Below are positions 37,056 through 46,006 of a stretch of 64,000 bases of DNA, in pieces. Below the pieces are notes generated by a model. The model was not told where the DNA came from and did not search any database. It was given only the letters and a program-made list of their open reading frames with translations. The translations under genes were made by a program, and so were the position numbers. Source of the DNA: Alkalidesulfovibrio alkalitolerans DSM 16529. Lineage in GTDB: Bacteria > Desulfobacterota > Desulfovibrionia > Desulfovibrionales > Desulfovibrionaceae. The stretch spans positions 62,001 to 126,000 of the forward strand of contig NZ_ATHI01000003.1 of the NCBI RefSeq assembly GCF_000422245.1, written 5' to 3'. How positions within the stretch are numbered: the stretch's first letter is position 1; the number at the start of each line of letters is the position of its first letter.

Positions 37056-37458
37056 TCGTCGAATCGAATCCGCGCTGTACAGGCGGGGGTTTCGGCACCA
37101 GGAGGTGCGTCGTCTCGTGACGATGCAGATCACCCTGGCCGCCGGGCTTTCGCTGCTTCTCGCCGCCACGGGCATGTGGGGTCTGGCCTTCGCGGCCGGG
37201 GCCCTGATCGTGACCGTGAACTTCTATCACCTGGCCCGGTTCGCCCAGATCGCCGTCCATGAGCGGTACGGCGCGGTGGGGGCGCAACTTATGCGCTTCT
37301 ACCTTCGCCTGGGGCTGACCGGCGTCGCGCTTTACGGTTTGATCGTCTGGCTTCAGGTTCCCCTGTCCGGCCTGCTGGCCGGTTTGACCACGGTGGTCGC
37401 AACCGCGCTTGCTTTCGGCGCGACCCGGCTCGCCGGGCAAAAAGTGAAGGAGGCGTAA
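37039..37458 (+). CDS. atpI: ATP synthase subunit I
   Basis: The 139-residue protein has four hydrophobic helices (TLAAGLSLLLAATGMWGLA, GALIVTVNFYHLARFA, LRLGLTGVALYGLIVWL, GLTTVVATALAFGAT), as AtpI proteins do. It helps assemble the c-ring. It lies 3 bp before atpB in the same transcript. Confidence 0.85.
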   Translation: MLTGVSRRIESALYRRGFRHQEVRRLVTMQITLAAGLSLLLAATGMWGLAFAAGALIVTVNFYHLARFAQIAVHERYGAVGAQLMRFYLRLGLTGVALYGLIVWLQVPLSGLLAGLTTVVATALAFGATRLAGQKVKEA

Positions 37459-37461
37459 GGC

Positions 37462-38157
37462 ATGGCCGTCGCTGCTGGAGGACTTCCGCATCCGCTTCTC
37501 ATCATCCCCGAACTGGCGCACGCCGTCGGTCTGCATGTGCCCGCCCACGTGCTCTTCACGTGGTTCATCATGCTGGTCATCATCCTCATGAGCTTGGCCG
37601 CCACGCGCAAGATCGCCATGGTGCCCTCGGGGCTGCAGAACTTCTTCGAGACCATCATTGGCGGTCTCGAAAATTTCGTCGTCGCCAACATCGGCGAGAA
37701 GGGCCGCCAGGTTTTCCCCATTCTGGGCGCGCTCTTCATCTATATCTGGTTCATGAACATTTCGGGCCTGATTCCCGGCTTCGACGCGCCCACCGCGAAC
37801 ATCAACACGAACGCGGCCATGGCCATCTTCGTGTTCCTCTACTACAACTACTGGGGTTTCAAGGAACACGGCCTGGGTTACGTGAAGCACTTCATGGGGC
37901 CCATAGCCTTCCTCGCTCCGCTCATGATCATCCTCGAAATCATTTCGCACTGCGCCCGGCCGCTGTCGCTGACGCTGCGTCTGTTCGGCAACATCCGCGG
38001 CGAGGAAATCACGCTCGTCATCCTGTTCACGCTGGCTCCTGTGGTCTCGACCATCCCGATGTACTTCCTCTTCGGGCTCGCCAAGACCATCCAGGCCTTC
38101 ATCTTCTTCATCTTGACGATGATCTACCTGAAGGGCTCGCTGGAGCACGCGCACTAG
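37462..38157 (+). CDS. atpB: ATP synthase F0 subunit a
   Basis: The 231-residue protein has five to six transmembrane helices. The essential Arg is in [15 protein letters not shown] and the following [16 protein letters not shown] closes the protein, as in other subunit a proteins. With subunit c it forms the ion path. F1 genes and the b subunits are not in this window. Confidence 0.96.
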   Translation: MAVAAGGLPHPLLIIPELAHAVGLHVPAHVLFTWFIMLVIILMSLAATRKIAMVPSGLQNFFETIIGGLENFVVANIGEKGRQVFPILGALFIYIWFMNISGLIPGFDAPTANINTNAAMAIFVFLYYNYWGFKEHGLGYVKHFMGPIAFLAPLMIILEIISHCARPLSLTLRLFGNIRGEEITLVILFTLAPVVSTIPMYFLFGLAKTIQAFIFFILTMIYLKGSLEHAH

Positions 38158-38211
38158 ATTTGGGGAAATGGTCCTAGACCAACACACAATAACGTTTCAA
38201 GGAGAGTATCC

Positions 38212-38553
38212 ATGCGCAAGATGCTGATCGTCCTGTCCGCTGCCCTGGCCATGGTGGCCTTCGCTTCCACGGCGTTCGCCGCCGAAGGCGCCGCCACCGT
38301 CATCGCCGCCACCTCCTGGGCCGCCGCCCTTGGCATGGCTCTGGCCGCCGCCGGTTGCGGCATCGCCCAGGGCATGGGCCTGAAGGCCGCCTGCGAAGGC
38401 ACCGCCCGCAACCCCGAGGCCGGCGGCAAGCTGACCGTTACCCTGATTCTGGGCCTGGCCTTCATCGAGTCCCTGGCCATTTACGCCCTGGTCGTCAACC
38501 TGATCCTCATCTTCGCCAACCCCTGGGTCGGCGGCGTCACCCTGGGCGGCTAA
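38212..38553 (+). CDS. atpE: ATP synthase F0 subunit c
   Basis: The 113-residue protein starts with a signal-like helix ([20 protein letters not shown]) and then the two-helix c hairpin. The polar loop is ARNPEAGG and the ion-binding Glu is in [13 protein letters not shown] Gln in [11 protein letters not shown] and Ser after the Glu match two ligands of Na+-binding c subunits; the Thr of that set is Leu here. A good AAGGAG site precedes the ATG. Confidence 0.95.
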   Translation: MRKMLIVLSAALAMVAFASTAFAAEGAATVIAATSWAAALGMALAAAGCGIAQGMGLKAACEGTARNPEAGGKLTVTLILGLAFIESLAIYALVVNLILIFANPWVGGVTLGG

Positions 38554-38571
38554 AAAATCGCGCTCAGCCGG

Positions 38572-38600
38572 GGGGAGGCCCTTGCGGGCCTCCCCTTTTT
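38572..38600 (+). terminator. Terminator after atpE
   Basis: A perfect 10-bp stem (GGGGAGGCCC/GGGCCTCCCC) with a TTGC loop is followed by TTTTT, 18 bp after the atpE stop. Confidence 0.93.
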
Positions 38601-38641
38601 GTGCTTAATATGTTCTCAATTTCACAAAGAGCGCGAAGACA

Positions 38642-39289
38642 GTGAGCAATCTTAAGAGCGAACACATCCCCAGAGCCACAATCCAGAGGCTTGCCATCTA
38701 CGTGCAGGTTCTGGAGAGTCTTCGCAACGACAACGTCGAAGTCATCTCCTCCGAGCACCTGGCTCGCATCTGCGATGTCAATCCGTCTCAAATACGCAAG
38801 GATCTCGCGTACTTCGGCGAGTTCGGCGTGCGCGGGGTGGGCTATTACGTCCAGGACCTGAACAGTTCCATCAAGAAGGCGCTGGGCGTGGACCGCACCT
38901 GGAACTGCGCTCTGGTAGGCGTGGGCAACCTGGGTCGCGCCATTTTGCGGCACAAAGTTTTCAAACAACGCGGCTTCCACATCGCCGGAGCCTTCGACTG
39001 CGACCCCTTCAAGATCGGCGAGGTCGTCTCCGGGCTCGAAGTCATCTGCTCACGGCGCCTTCCCGAGAAGGTCAAAGAGCTGAATATCGAGATCGGCGTG
39101 ATCACCACGCCGCCCGAGCGCGCCCAGCGTGCTGCCAATTATCTCGTGGACGCGAACATCAAGGGCATCATCACCTTCGCGCCCACCCGCATCAACGTGC
39201 CCGACCACATCACCGTCGAGTACGTGGACTTTTTCCACCACTTCTTCAACGTGGCTTTCAACATCACCCTCAAGGACCGCGAAGACTGA
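38642..39289 (+). CDS. rex: Redox-sensing repressor Rex
   Basis: The 215-residue protein has a winged helix (ATIQRLAIYVQVLESLRND, DVNPSQIRKDLAYFGEFG) and a Rossmann NAD(H) domain (LVGVGNLGRAIL), then ITTPPERAQRAANYLVD. Rex senses NADH/NAD+ and represses energy genes. Its place right after the F0 genes is shared with Desulfovibrio vulgaris. It starts at a GTG, 41 bp after the atpE terminator. Confidence 0.96.
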   Translation: MSNLKSEHIPRATIQRLAIYVQVLESLRNDNVEVISSEHLARICDVNPSQIRKDLAYFGEFGVRGVGYYVQDLNSSIKKALGVDRTWNCALVGVGNLGRAILRHKVFKQRGFHIAGAFDCDPFKIGEVVSGLEVICSRRLPEKVKELNIEIGVITTPPERAQRAANYLVDANIKGIITFAPTRINVPDHITVEYVDFFHHFFNVAFNITLKDRED

Positions 39290-39481
39290 TCCGCGTCTCC
39301 TGAAGCGGCCTTTTTTCTGGCCGCATCGTATCCTACTTTGTTTCCGGGGAGATTTGCATTCTTGCGACCTTGGACGGCTAGTTACGTCGCGTTGGTCGGT
39401 GCATGCGCCCGCGACCGTGTGAACATCGCACAGGATTCGAGGTTATTGCGGCATCGCGGCAAACGGGATTTGGGAACGTCC

Positions 39482-39694
39482 CTAGACAGCCCGGCGCGTG
39501 GCGGCGCATCCGTCGCAGCACGTGGAGCCCTTGCGCGACGTGAATTCCCTGCACTGGGGGCAGCGGTACATCCGGTGGCCGCATGTCAGACAGGCCCAGA
39601 AATCGTGCGACGTGAAGGTATGGAAGCAGGAATGGAAGCGGTGCGGGGCGTTGTTGCCGCACTCGGGGCAGCGCATGGTCTTCAGCACGGACAT
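39482..39694 (-). CDS. Small zinc-ribbon protein
   Basis: The 70-residue protein has four Cys pairs in two zinc-ribbon-like units (CPECGNN, CLTCGH, CPQCREF, CCDGCA) and a His-rich middle (HRFHSCFHTFTSHDF). GAGG is 6 nt upstream of the ATG. No family name is certain; a nucleic-acid or protein-binding role is likely. The 192 bp between rex and this gene hold no ORF. Confidence 0.65.
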   Translation of the reverse strand: MSVLKTMRCPECGNNAPHRFHSCFHTFTSHDFWACLTCGHRMYRCPQCREFTSRKGSTCCDGCAATRRAV

Positions 39695-39859
39695 GACAGG
39701 CCTCGGCGTATCGCGATTCGCTGCATCCTATAAATCCACCCGACCCCGCTGTAAAGTTGCGGGGATGTCTAGCCAGAAGATTTCATGCTCCCGTAACGCG
39801 CCGACGCCGTTTGGCCGCTTCCTGCCGTCCGCCAGCGCACGGGTGGGTGGGGCGGCGTC

Positions 39860-40537
39860 TCAGTAGAGGAACGCGCCAAGCAGACTGCGGTCCTGGAATT
39901 CCTGGGGCGTTTCCCGTCTGAGCAGGGCCACCAGGGCGTCGGTGTCTTGCGGCGCGGGGCCGGGTAGATCCGAGGCGATGGAACCTATGACGAAGTCGCG
40001 GTGGGCGTCGGTGGTGTAGATGGGCGTGAGCCCGAAGCGCGTGGCCGCTGACTGGTAGAGCCGGGCGTTGTCGGGAAGGCAGCGGCCCTCGCGCCATTCC
40101 CAGCCGGTCTTGAGGATGTTCACGGACAAGACTTCGATGCCGTCGGCCCACTCGAACAAGGGCTTTGCACGAGGTTCCAGGTGGTTCACGTAGCGAAAAG
40201 CGTGGGCCACGAAGCAAAACGCCCGCTCGCGCACCGGGGCGAGCGCCGCGCGCAAGGCGGAAAACGGGCTGAAGGGCGGCAAGGTCAGGCGCACGGCGTC
40301 GGTGATGACGATCATGTCGTGGCCTTCGGCCAAGGTGAGCTCCACGCCCGTGTAGAGTCCAAGGCCGGGAAAGTCCTGGCGCAGGCATTCGAGCTCGCAT
40401 TCCTCCCACTGATGATGGTGCTCGGTGAAGACGAGCCCGGAGAGGCCGCGCGCAAGGGCTAGGCGGCAAGCCTGGGCCGGATCGATGTCCGAGCAGGCGG
40501 AGTGGCGTGCGGTGTGGACGTGGCAGTCGATACGCAT
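39860..40537 (-). CDS. PHP-domain metal-dependent phosphoesterase
   Basis: The 225-residue protein starts MRIDCHVHTARHSACS, with the HxH metal motif, then FTEHHHQWEE, ELTLAEGHDMI, and TTDAHRDFVIG near the end, the PHP-domain set. Such proteins hydrolyse phosphoesters with Mn or Zn; the substrate is unknown. It lies 31 bp downstream of the UbiB-like gene on the same strand. Confidence 0.9.
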   Translation of the reverse strand: MRIDCHVHTARHSACSDIDPAQACRLALARGLSGLVFTEHHHQWEECELECLRQDFPGLGLYTGVELTLAEGHDMIVITDAVRLTLPPFSPFSALRAALAPVRERAFCFVAHAFRYVNHLEPRAKPLFEWADGIEVLSVNILKTGWEWREGRCLPDNARLYQSAATRFGLTPIYTTDAHRDFVIGSIASDLPGPAPQDTDALVALLRRETPQEFQDRSLLGAFLY

Positions 40538-40568
40538 GGTTCGCGGCTATCTCCTTGCGGCCTTGCTG

Positions 40569-42119
40569 TCAACGAAGCCCGGCCAGGACGCGCCAGACCC
40601 CGAACAGGAAAAGGGCGACGGACAGCGGCACGGCATGGGGCAGGCCGAGCAGAGGGACGAGAAAGGCCGCAAGCACGGCGAGCGCGCCGATCGCGACGGG
40701 TCGCAGGCGAAGGAAGACCTCGTTGGCCAGCCGTTCCACGGTTTCGTCGGCCAGCCTGACGCGAAGTTGCGATTCGGAAAGGTCCGTGAGCACCTGTTTG
40801 GCGCGCCGAAGCGTCAGCGGCAGGGAGCGCGCCTCGCCGATAAGCGTCGGGAAGAGTCCGGCTTCGGCCCCGAGCGCCCGCTTCAGGTTGTCCTTCAGGA
40901 CCGGGAGCACGTCCTTGATGCCGTTGAAATTGTCGATGTAGATGGTGCCCAGGCCTTCCACTAGCGACGAGGCGCGCATGACGTAGACAACGTCCTGCGG
41001 CAACTTGAAGGGCAGGCTGCGCATGGAGGCGAGCACCTCGAAGGCTAGGTTCTGCATGGTCCTGGCCGTGAGCGCCTCGTTGCCGAAGATGGCGAACATG
41101 CGCTCGGCGAATTCGCGCACCTCCTCCTCCGGCGCGTCGGCCGTGACCACGCCGAGCCGCTTGCAGGCGGCCGTGTAGAGGTCGAAGTCGCGGTCGTTGG
41201 CGGCCTTGACGACTTCGATCATGGCCACGCGCGTCTCGGCCCGCAGCCGCTTGACCATGCCGTAGTCGAGCAGCACGATGTCGCCGTCCGCGCGTACCAG
41301 GATGTTGCCGGGATGCGGATCGGCGTTGAACAGCCCTTTGACGAGCATCTGTTCGGTGTAAAAGGCGATCAGCCGTTCCATGACCGGCCTGAAATCCAGG
41401 CCGCTGTCCGCCAGGGCCGCCCGGTCGTCTATGCGGAAGCCCTCCTCGAAGCTCATGACCAGCGCGTGGCGGTTGCTCAGCGCCGGATAGGGCGCGGGCA
41501 GGCGTACGCCCTCCATGCGAAATGTCTCGCGGAAGGCGCGCAGGTTGGCCAACTCCACGGACATGTCGCACTCGCGCCGGATCATGGCCGCGAATTCGCG
41601 CAGCACCGCCTCCAGCGAGTTGCGTGTGGCGCGGGAGAAAAGCGGCGTGAAGAGCGAGAGCGCCACGTTGAGGATCCGCAGGTCGGCCGCGACCAATTCC
41701 TCGATGCGAAACCGCCTGAGCTTCACGGCCACCACCGCACCGTCGTCGAGCACGGCGCGATGCACCTGCCCGATGGAGGCCGAGGCCAGGGGCGCGTCGT
41801 CGAAGGCGGCAAAGGAGCGGCCCTCGGGAAAGGCCAGGGCCATGGCGGCCGCGAAGTCGGCGGGCGGCATGGGCGCGACCTCGTCGTGGATGGTGCGCAG
41901 CGCGGCCACGTAATCCGGCCCGAAAAAGTCCTGACGCGTGGCCAGCACCTGGGCCAACTTGATGAAGCTCACGCCGAGTTCGAGCACGCAGCGTCCAAGC
42001 TCGTCCGGCGCGAGCGGCGAGAAGCCCAGAAAGCTCTCGCGCCGCTTGACGAGCAGGAACACCGTGAGCAGGAAGCGCAGGGCCTTCCAGAGGCGAAGCG
42101 GCCCGAACGCGCGAAGCAT
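40569..42119 (-). CDS. UbiB/ABC1-family atypical kinase-like protein
   Basis: The 516-residue protein has the ABC1 signature LGVSFIKLAQVLATRQDFF, ASASIGQVHRAVLDDGA (Ala-rich loop) and FNADPHPGNILV with LLDYGMVKRL. Two transmembrane helices close it (IGALAVLAAFLVPLLGL, VPLSVALFLFGVWRVL). In other bacteria UbiB acts in quinone synthesis; in this organism it may serve menaquinone or lipid handling. Its ATG overlaps the stop of the phasin-like gene. Confidence 0.92.
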   Translation of the reverse strand: MLRAFGPLRLWKALRFLLTVFLLVKRRESFLGFSPLAPDELGRCVLELGVSFIKLAQVLATRQDFFGPDYVAALRTIHDEVAPMPPADFAAAMALAFPEGRSFAAFDDAPLASASIGQVHRAVLDDGAVVAVKLRRFRIEELVAADLRILNVALSLFTPLFSRATRNSLEAVLREFAAMIRRECDMSVELANLRAFRETFRMEGVRLPAPYPALSNRHALVMSFEEGFRIDDRAALADSGLDFRPVMERLIAFYTEQMLVKGLFNADPHPGNILVRADGDIVLLDYGMVKRLRAETRVAMIEVVKAANDRDFDLYTAACKRLGVVTADAPEEEVREFAERMFAIFGNEALTARTMQNLAFEVLASMRSLPFKLPQDVVYVMRASSLVEGLGTIYIDNFNGIKDVLPVLKDNLKRALGAEAGLFPTLIGEARSLPLTLRRAKQVLTDLSESQLRVRLADETVERLANEVFLRLRPVAIGALAVLAAFLVPLLGLPHAVPLSVALFLFGVWRVLAGLR

Positions 42120-42397
42120 CAGGACTTCTTCTTGAGCAGGGCCTTCAACTCGGCGATGTCCTTCTTTGTGGCCAGGCCCATTTCGGCCACTGCCTCGTGC
42201 ACCTTGTCGCGGATCATCTTCTCCATGGATTCGCGCTCGCTGGCGCCCTTGGCCTTGACCTCGTCGAGAAACTTCTCCATCTCCTCGCGGCTGATCTGGC
42301 CCTGCTTCTCCAATTCCTTGAACACGCCCTCCAGGCGCTCCTTGGCCATGGTCGCGGCCCCAAGGCCCAGATAGAGCAAGTCGGTCGGCTTCATCAT
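42119..42397 (-). CDS. Phasin-like coiled-coil protein
   Basis: The 92-residue protein has a short hydrophobic start (LLYLGLGAATMAKERLEGVF) and a charged helix (ELEKQGQISREEMEKFLDEV), with KKDIAELKALLKKKS at the end. It resembles PhaP/PhaF-type granule proteins and is commonly found upstream of UbiB-like genes. AAGGAG is 7 nt upstream of the first ATG. The two are coupled by a TGATG overlap. Confidence 0.75.
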   Translation of the reverse strand: MMKPTDLLYLGLGAATMAKERLEGVFKELEKQGQISREEMEKFLDEVKAKGASERESMEKMIRDKVHEAVAEMGLATKKDIAELKALLKKKS

Positions 42398-42636
42398 CGT
42401 AATGCTCCTTGTTGTGTCGGCGAGACGTAAAGAAGGGATGTCTCGCAACATGCCGTGTAGCACGGAGGCACGACCGCGCCAAGACCGGGGCGGATTTTCT
42501 CGGGCACGCCGGGCTAGGCGACCTCGAAACGGCCGCTGGCCTTTGGTCGGGGGAGTGTGCTAGGGGGCTGTTTCGCTCAAAGCTCCTGGCTCGGGTAAAA
42601 AAAACTCAACCCCGGCGCGACGCGCCCAAAGCGGCC

Positions 42637-43620
42637 ATGACTCCAAAAAAAGCCAGCGCGCGTTGCGTTCCCCTCTCCGGGGAGGCCACGGCCATCGCTC
42701 TGCTCTTGCTCGGCGCGGTCTGCATCAGCTTCTCGCCAGTCTTCGTCAAGATCGCCCAGGTCAGCCCCTCCACCTCCGCCTTTTACCGCATGGCCTTCGG
42801 CGGGCTCGGACTCGTGGCGGCAGCTCTTCTGCACAAGGGTTTCGGGCGGGGGGTTGATGGAAAAACCCAAGGTCCGGCGCAGGAGAGCGGCGTTGCGGGA
42901 TTGGCCGCCTGGTTCGGGCTGGCAGCGCTGCCGCTCGCAGCCGGGTGCGCCCTGGCCTTCGCCCTGGACCTGGCCTTCTGGCATGCCGCCATCCACATCG
43001 TGGGACCGGGGCTGGCCACCATCCTGGCCAACAGCCAGGTGGTGCTTCTGGCGGCCTACGGGGTGCTAGTGCTCGGCGAGTGCGGCGTGGCGCGCCTTGT
43101 CGTCTCGTTGTTGTTCGCGGCCGTCGGCATCGGCCTGCTTTTCGGGCCGGATTGGGCCGCCGCGCCCGAGGCATCGCTGACCGGGCTGCTCTACGGCCTG
43201 TCCGCGGCCGTGTGTTACGCGGTCTTTCTGGTGGGGCTTCGCCGTTTGCAGACGGATCGGGATTTCGGATCCAAGCTGCGCAACATGGCCGCGCTTTCGC
43301 TCATTACGGCGTTCATGCTCGCTCCGCTGGCGCATCTGGACGGCTCGGGATTCGCCATCCCCGACGGCGTGAGCCTGGCGGCGCTTTTGGCCTACGGGTT
43401 GCTCGGTCAGGGTGTGGGCTGGATGCTCATCGCGGCCAACCTGCCGCGCGTGGCGCTCTCCACGGCAGGGCTGGCGATACTTCTACAGCCCACGTTGGCC
43501 TTCGTCTGGGACGTGCTGTTCTTCGGCCGCAGGGCCGAGATGATGGATATGCTCGGGGTCGCGCTCGCTGTTACGGCGATCTTTCTGGGCGCGACCAGGA
43601 ATACCCGCGCCAAGTCATGA
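42637..43620 (+). CDS. EamA/DMT-family transporter
   Basis: The 327-residue protein has about ten hydrophobic helices in two EamA repeats (ALLLLGAVCISFSPVFVKIA; GLLYGLSAAVCYAVFLVGLR). The family exports amino acids or other metabolites. The ATG at 42637 lies before the first helix, but no good ribosome site is seen. The 239 bp before it hold no gene. Confidence 0.88.
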   Translation: MTPKKASARCVPLSGEATAIALLLLGAVCISFSPVFVKIAQVSPSTSAFYRMAFGGLGLVAAALLHKGFGRGVDGKTQGPAQESGVAGLAAWFGLAALPLAAGCALAFALDLAFWHAAIHIVGPGLATILANSQVVLLAAYGVLVLGECGVARLVVSLLFAAVGIGLLFGPDWAAAPEASLTGLLYGLSAAVCYAVFLVGLRRLQTDRDFGSKLRNMAALSLITAFMLAPLAHLDGSGFAIPDGVSLAALLAYGLLGQGVGWMLIAANLPRVALSTAGLAILLQPTLAFVWDVLFFGRRAEMMDMLGVALAVTAIFLGATRNTRAKS

Positions 43621-43967
43621 AAACACCAGGGCCGCGCCACCTTCTCATTGTGACGCGGCCCTACCGCCTGGACTCGCGGGCGATACGCCCGCCGACGATG
43701 TTTGGTTCCATGGCCCCTCTCGCTTGAGGCGGATTGTCCGCCCGTGCCTTTGGTCGTTCCGACCTGGCCTTTTAAAAGACGCACTTTTGGGCCGGAACCG
43801 CCCCGCAACCTGTGCGGGTGCCGTATGGGGTGTAGGCATTTATTTGATCCAACCCTCCGTTGCGCGTTTTCGAATGCTCCCTTAACCTTACTATAGACAT
43901 AAGATCACATCAGCGATCGTCAAGGGGCAGGAAAGAGATCGCGGGTAGGTTGCCGAGGTTGCGCGCC
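43621..43967. other. Intergenic region with two hairpins
   Basis: AGGGCCGCG (43629-43637) pairs with CGCGGCCCT (43655-43663), a likely terminator for the transporter gene, though the T run is poor. GCGGGCG (43677-43683) pairs with CGCCCGC around ATA. No gene is seen in the rest. Confidence 0.5.
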
Positions 43968-43995
43968 TTGAATTCGTGACGCAAAGCGGTATTCT
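43968..43995 (+). promoter_or_regulatory. Promoter of the aldolase-family gene
   Basis: TTGAAT at 43968-43973 and TATTCT at 43990-43995 with 16-bp spacing, 53 bp before the start codon. Confidence 0.55.
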
Positions 43996-44048
43996 GTGCG
44001 TGGCCGTACCCGGCCTGGCAAATTCATCCACACGAGGACACCGCACGC

Positions 44049-44807
44049 ATGATCGGAACACTTCGCCGCCTCGCAAAGCTTTTCGACGCCGACAGCAGCA
44101 AGAGCGTCATCCTGGCCCTGGACCACGGCGCTCGCGAGGGCATGCTCCCGGGGCTCTCGCGCATGCCGCTCATCGTGGACGGCTTGACCACCCGCCGCGT
44201 GCAGGGCGTGGTCCTGAACAAGGGCTTCGCCCGCGTGCACACCATGGAGATTCCGCTTGAGATGACCATGCTCGTGCAGCTTTCCGGCGGCACCAAGCAT
44301 GGCGAGCCGTCCTATTCCACGGCCGTGGTCTGCACGCCCTCCGAAGCCTGCCGCCTGGGCGCGGACGCCGTGGGCCTGCACCTGAACATCGGCAACGAAT
44401 ACGAGGACCGCATGCTCGCGGACCTGGGGCAGATCACGGACGAGGCGCATCAACTCGGCCTGCCGGCCTTGGCCACGATCTTGCCGCGCGGCCGCAACGT
44501 GGTCAACGAACTGGACCCGAGCCTCATTGCGCATTGTATCCGCGTGGGCGCGGAGCTTGGCGCGGATCTCGTATGCACTCCCTATTCTGGTCACGCCGCC
44601 TCCTTCGGCGAGGCAGTGGACGCCTCGCCTGCGCCGGTGCTCGTGGCGGGAGGCCCGGCCCAGCCCGATTTCGAGTCCTTCCTGGCGATGCTTGGCGAGG
44701 CCATGGCTACGGGCGCGGCCGGGGTTTGCATCGGCCGCAACATCTTCGAGCACGGCGAGCCGCTGGCCCGGCTCGATGCCGTCATCGAGGTCGTGCACAA
44801 AGTATAG
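44049..44807 (+). CDS. DhnA/class I aldolase family protein (possible ADH synthase)
   Basis: The 252-residue TIM-barrel protein has SVILALDHGAREGMLPGL at the N-terminus, GVVLNKGFARVH, VGLHLNIGNEYEDRML, and GAAGVCIGRNIFEHGEPL near the end. This fits class I fructose-bisphosphate aldolases of the FbaB type and the related 2-amino-3,7-dideoxy-heptulosonate synthase used for DKFP-pathway aromatic synthesis. The two cannot be told apart here. It is a single-gene unit. Confidence 0.8.
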   Translation: MIGTLRRLAKLFDADSSKSVILALDHGAREGMLPGLSRMPLIVDGLTTRRVQGVVLNKGFARVHTMEIPLEMTMLVQLSGGTKHGEPSYSTAVVCTPSEACRLGADAVGLHLNIGNEYEDRMLADLGQITDEAHQLGLPALATILPRGRNVVNELDPSLIAHCIRVGAELGADLVCTPYSGHAASFGEAVDASPAPVLVAGGPAQPDFESFLAMLGEAMATGAAGVCIGRNIFEHGEPLARLDAVIEVVHKV

Positions 44808-44816
44808 CAGGCCGCG

Positions 44817-44868
44817 ACAAAAGCTCCGGCCGCCGCGTTGCCGCGAACGCGCCGGGCCCTCGCTATTC
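44817..44868. repeat. Intergenic hairpin repeat, copy 5 (partial)
   Basis: ACAAAAGCTCCGGCCGCC, GCGTTGCCGCGAACGCGCC and CCCTCGCTATTCT; the right arm is missing. It lies just after the aldolase-family stop. Confidence 0.65.
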
Positions 44869-44983
44869 TTTGACACGCGTTGGGTTCGGCGCGCTCTTGC
44901 GTCTTTTGCCTGGCGCGGGGGTCAACCTGTGGAGCATGCGGTCTGGCAGGATGGGGCAACTAAACGGCCCCGAGAAAAGCAGA

Positions 44984-45022
44984 ACCGGCCGGAAGCTTTC
45001 TTGTCCTGTGCTTCCGGCCGGT
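44984..45022. terminator. Hairpin terminator, probably for the minus-strand gene
   Basis: A perfect 13-bp stem (ACCGGCCGGAAGC/GCTTCCGGCCGGT) with a 13-nt loop. On the minus strand it is followed by TCTGCTTTTC. The rest of the 309-bp gap (44808-45116) holds only repeat copy 5. Confidence 0.65.
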
Positions 45023-45116
45023 GTTCCGGTTTCTTTGGATACGTTGCCTGACGACTTTGTACCCTGACTCCTAAGATAGAAAATAAGTCCGGATACTCCG
45101 ACGTCAAGAGGCGCGC

Positions 45117-45335
45117 TCAATCTTCGTCGCGAACGGGTCCGGTCCCGGAGGCGGATTTGCGCAGCCGCAGCGGAGATCCAGCAAGGCCGCAGAATCCGGG
45201 CGCGTCCGGACCGGCCGAATCGTCGGCCGTGCGCCACATCATGCACATGGCGGCCTGGCAGAATTTCAGCTTGTCGTCGCGCGTGGTCAGAAGCGGACAG
45301 TAGACGAAGCGGGCCTCGTCGGGCGTGCGCAGCAT
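45117..45335 (-). CDS. Small conserved-looking Cys protein
   Basis: The 72-residue protein has VYCPLLTTRDDKLKFCQAAM, then CMMWRTADD, with four spaced cysteines. AGGAGG is 7 nt upstream of the ATG at 45335, which fixes the start. The family is not recognised; a metal-binding role is possible. It diverges from the DUF721 gene with a 125-bp gap. Confidence 0.6.
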   Translation of the reverse strand: MLRTPDEARFVYCPLLTTRDDKLKFCQAAMCMMWRTADDSAGPDAPGFCGLAGSPLRLRKSASGTGPVRDED

Positions 45336-45460
45336 GCGGTCTCCTCCTGGCTGGTTTCGCAAGATTTGGTGCCGCACACCTAGCACAGGCCGGGCCGCTT
45401 GGCCAATGTCGCGCTGCATACGCCCTTGCGGCCGACGTCCGCCTGGGGCATGAAGGCCGC

Positions 45461-46006
45461 ATGGCCGCCGACGAAAAACACGATCCCTGGACCCGCCGCC
45501 GGGTCTTTCGCAGGCGCAGCAAGGACAACCGCGAAGGCGTGGCTCCTCGCGCGGGAGAGATGCTGTCCGACCTGTGGCAGCGGCTGGGTGGCTCGGATCG
45601 CGTCCGGTTGGTGGCGCTGTGGCGCGCCTGGAGCGAGGTGCTGGGGTCGCATCTGGCCGAGATGGCCAAGCCGCTTGGCAGCAGGGGGCGCACCCTGGTG
45701 CTCGGCGCGGACGAACCGCTGGTCATGCAGGAACTCGGTTTCCTGGCCCCGGAGATTTTGGCCCGGGTGAACGCTTTTTTGGGTCAGGAACATTTTGACA
45801 AAGTGGTCTTTGAGTTGATAGATGGCCGAATTCCGCTCGACGGCATAGGCGAGCGGGCGTCCGCGTCGGATCATCCCCGGCCGAAGGCGCCCCAGGCCCT
45901 GGGCGGGCTTGAGCATCTGCTCCGGTCCGATTCCGCCGTCGCCCGGAGTTATCAGGCGTATGTGCGCCGTTTTGTCGGCGAACGAGATACCGGAGGACAC
46001 TCATGA
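45461..46006 (+). CDS. DUF721/DciA-like protein
   Basis: The 181-residue protein has a DUF721 core in residues 35-100 (VRLVALWRAWSEVLGSHLAE, LVLGADEPLVMQELGFLAPE) and a disordered start. DciA-type proteins load the replicative helicase in many bacteria. It overlaps the next gene by 4 bp. An alternative ATG at 45450 is out of frame. Confidence 0.78.
   Translation: MAADEKHDPWTRRRVFRRRSKDNREGVAPRAGEMLSDLWQRLGGSDRVRLVALWRAWSEVLGSHLAEMAKPLGSRGRTLVLGADEPLVMQELGFLAPEILARVNAFLGQEHFDKVVFELIDGRIPLDGIGERASASDHPRPKAPQALGGLEHLLRSDSAVARSYQAYVRRFVGERDTGGHS

Noticed and set aside
38598-38627. TTGTG...CACAA arrangement upstream of rex as a Rex operator
   Set aside because: The half sites are about 19 bp apart, much wider than the usual Rex site, and one overlaps the terminator T run.
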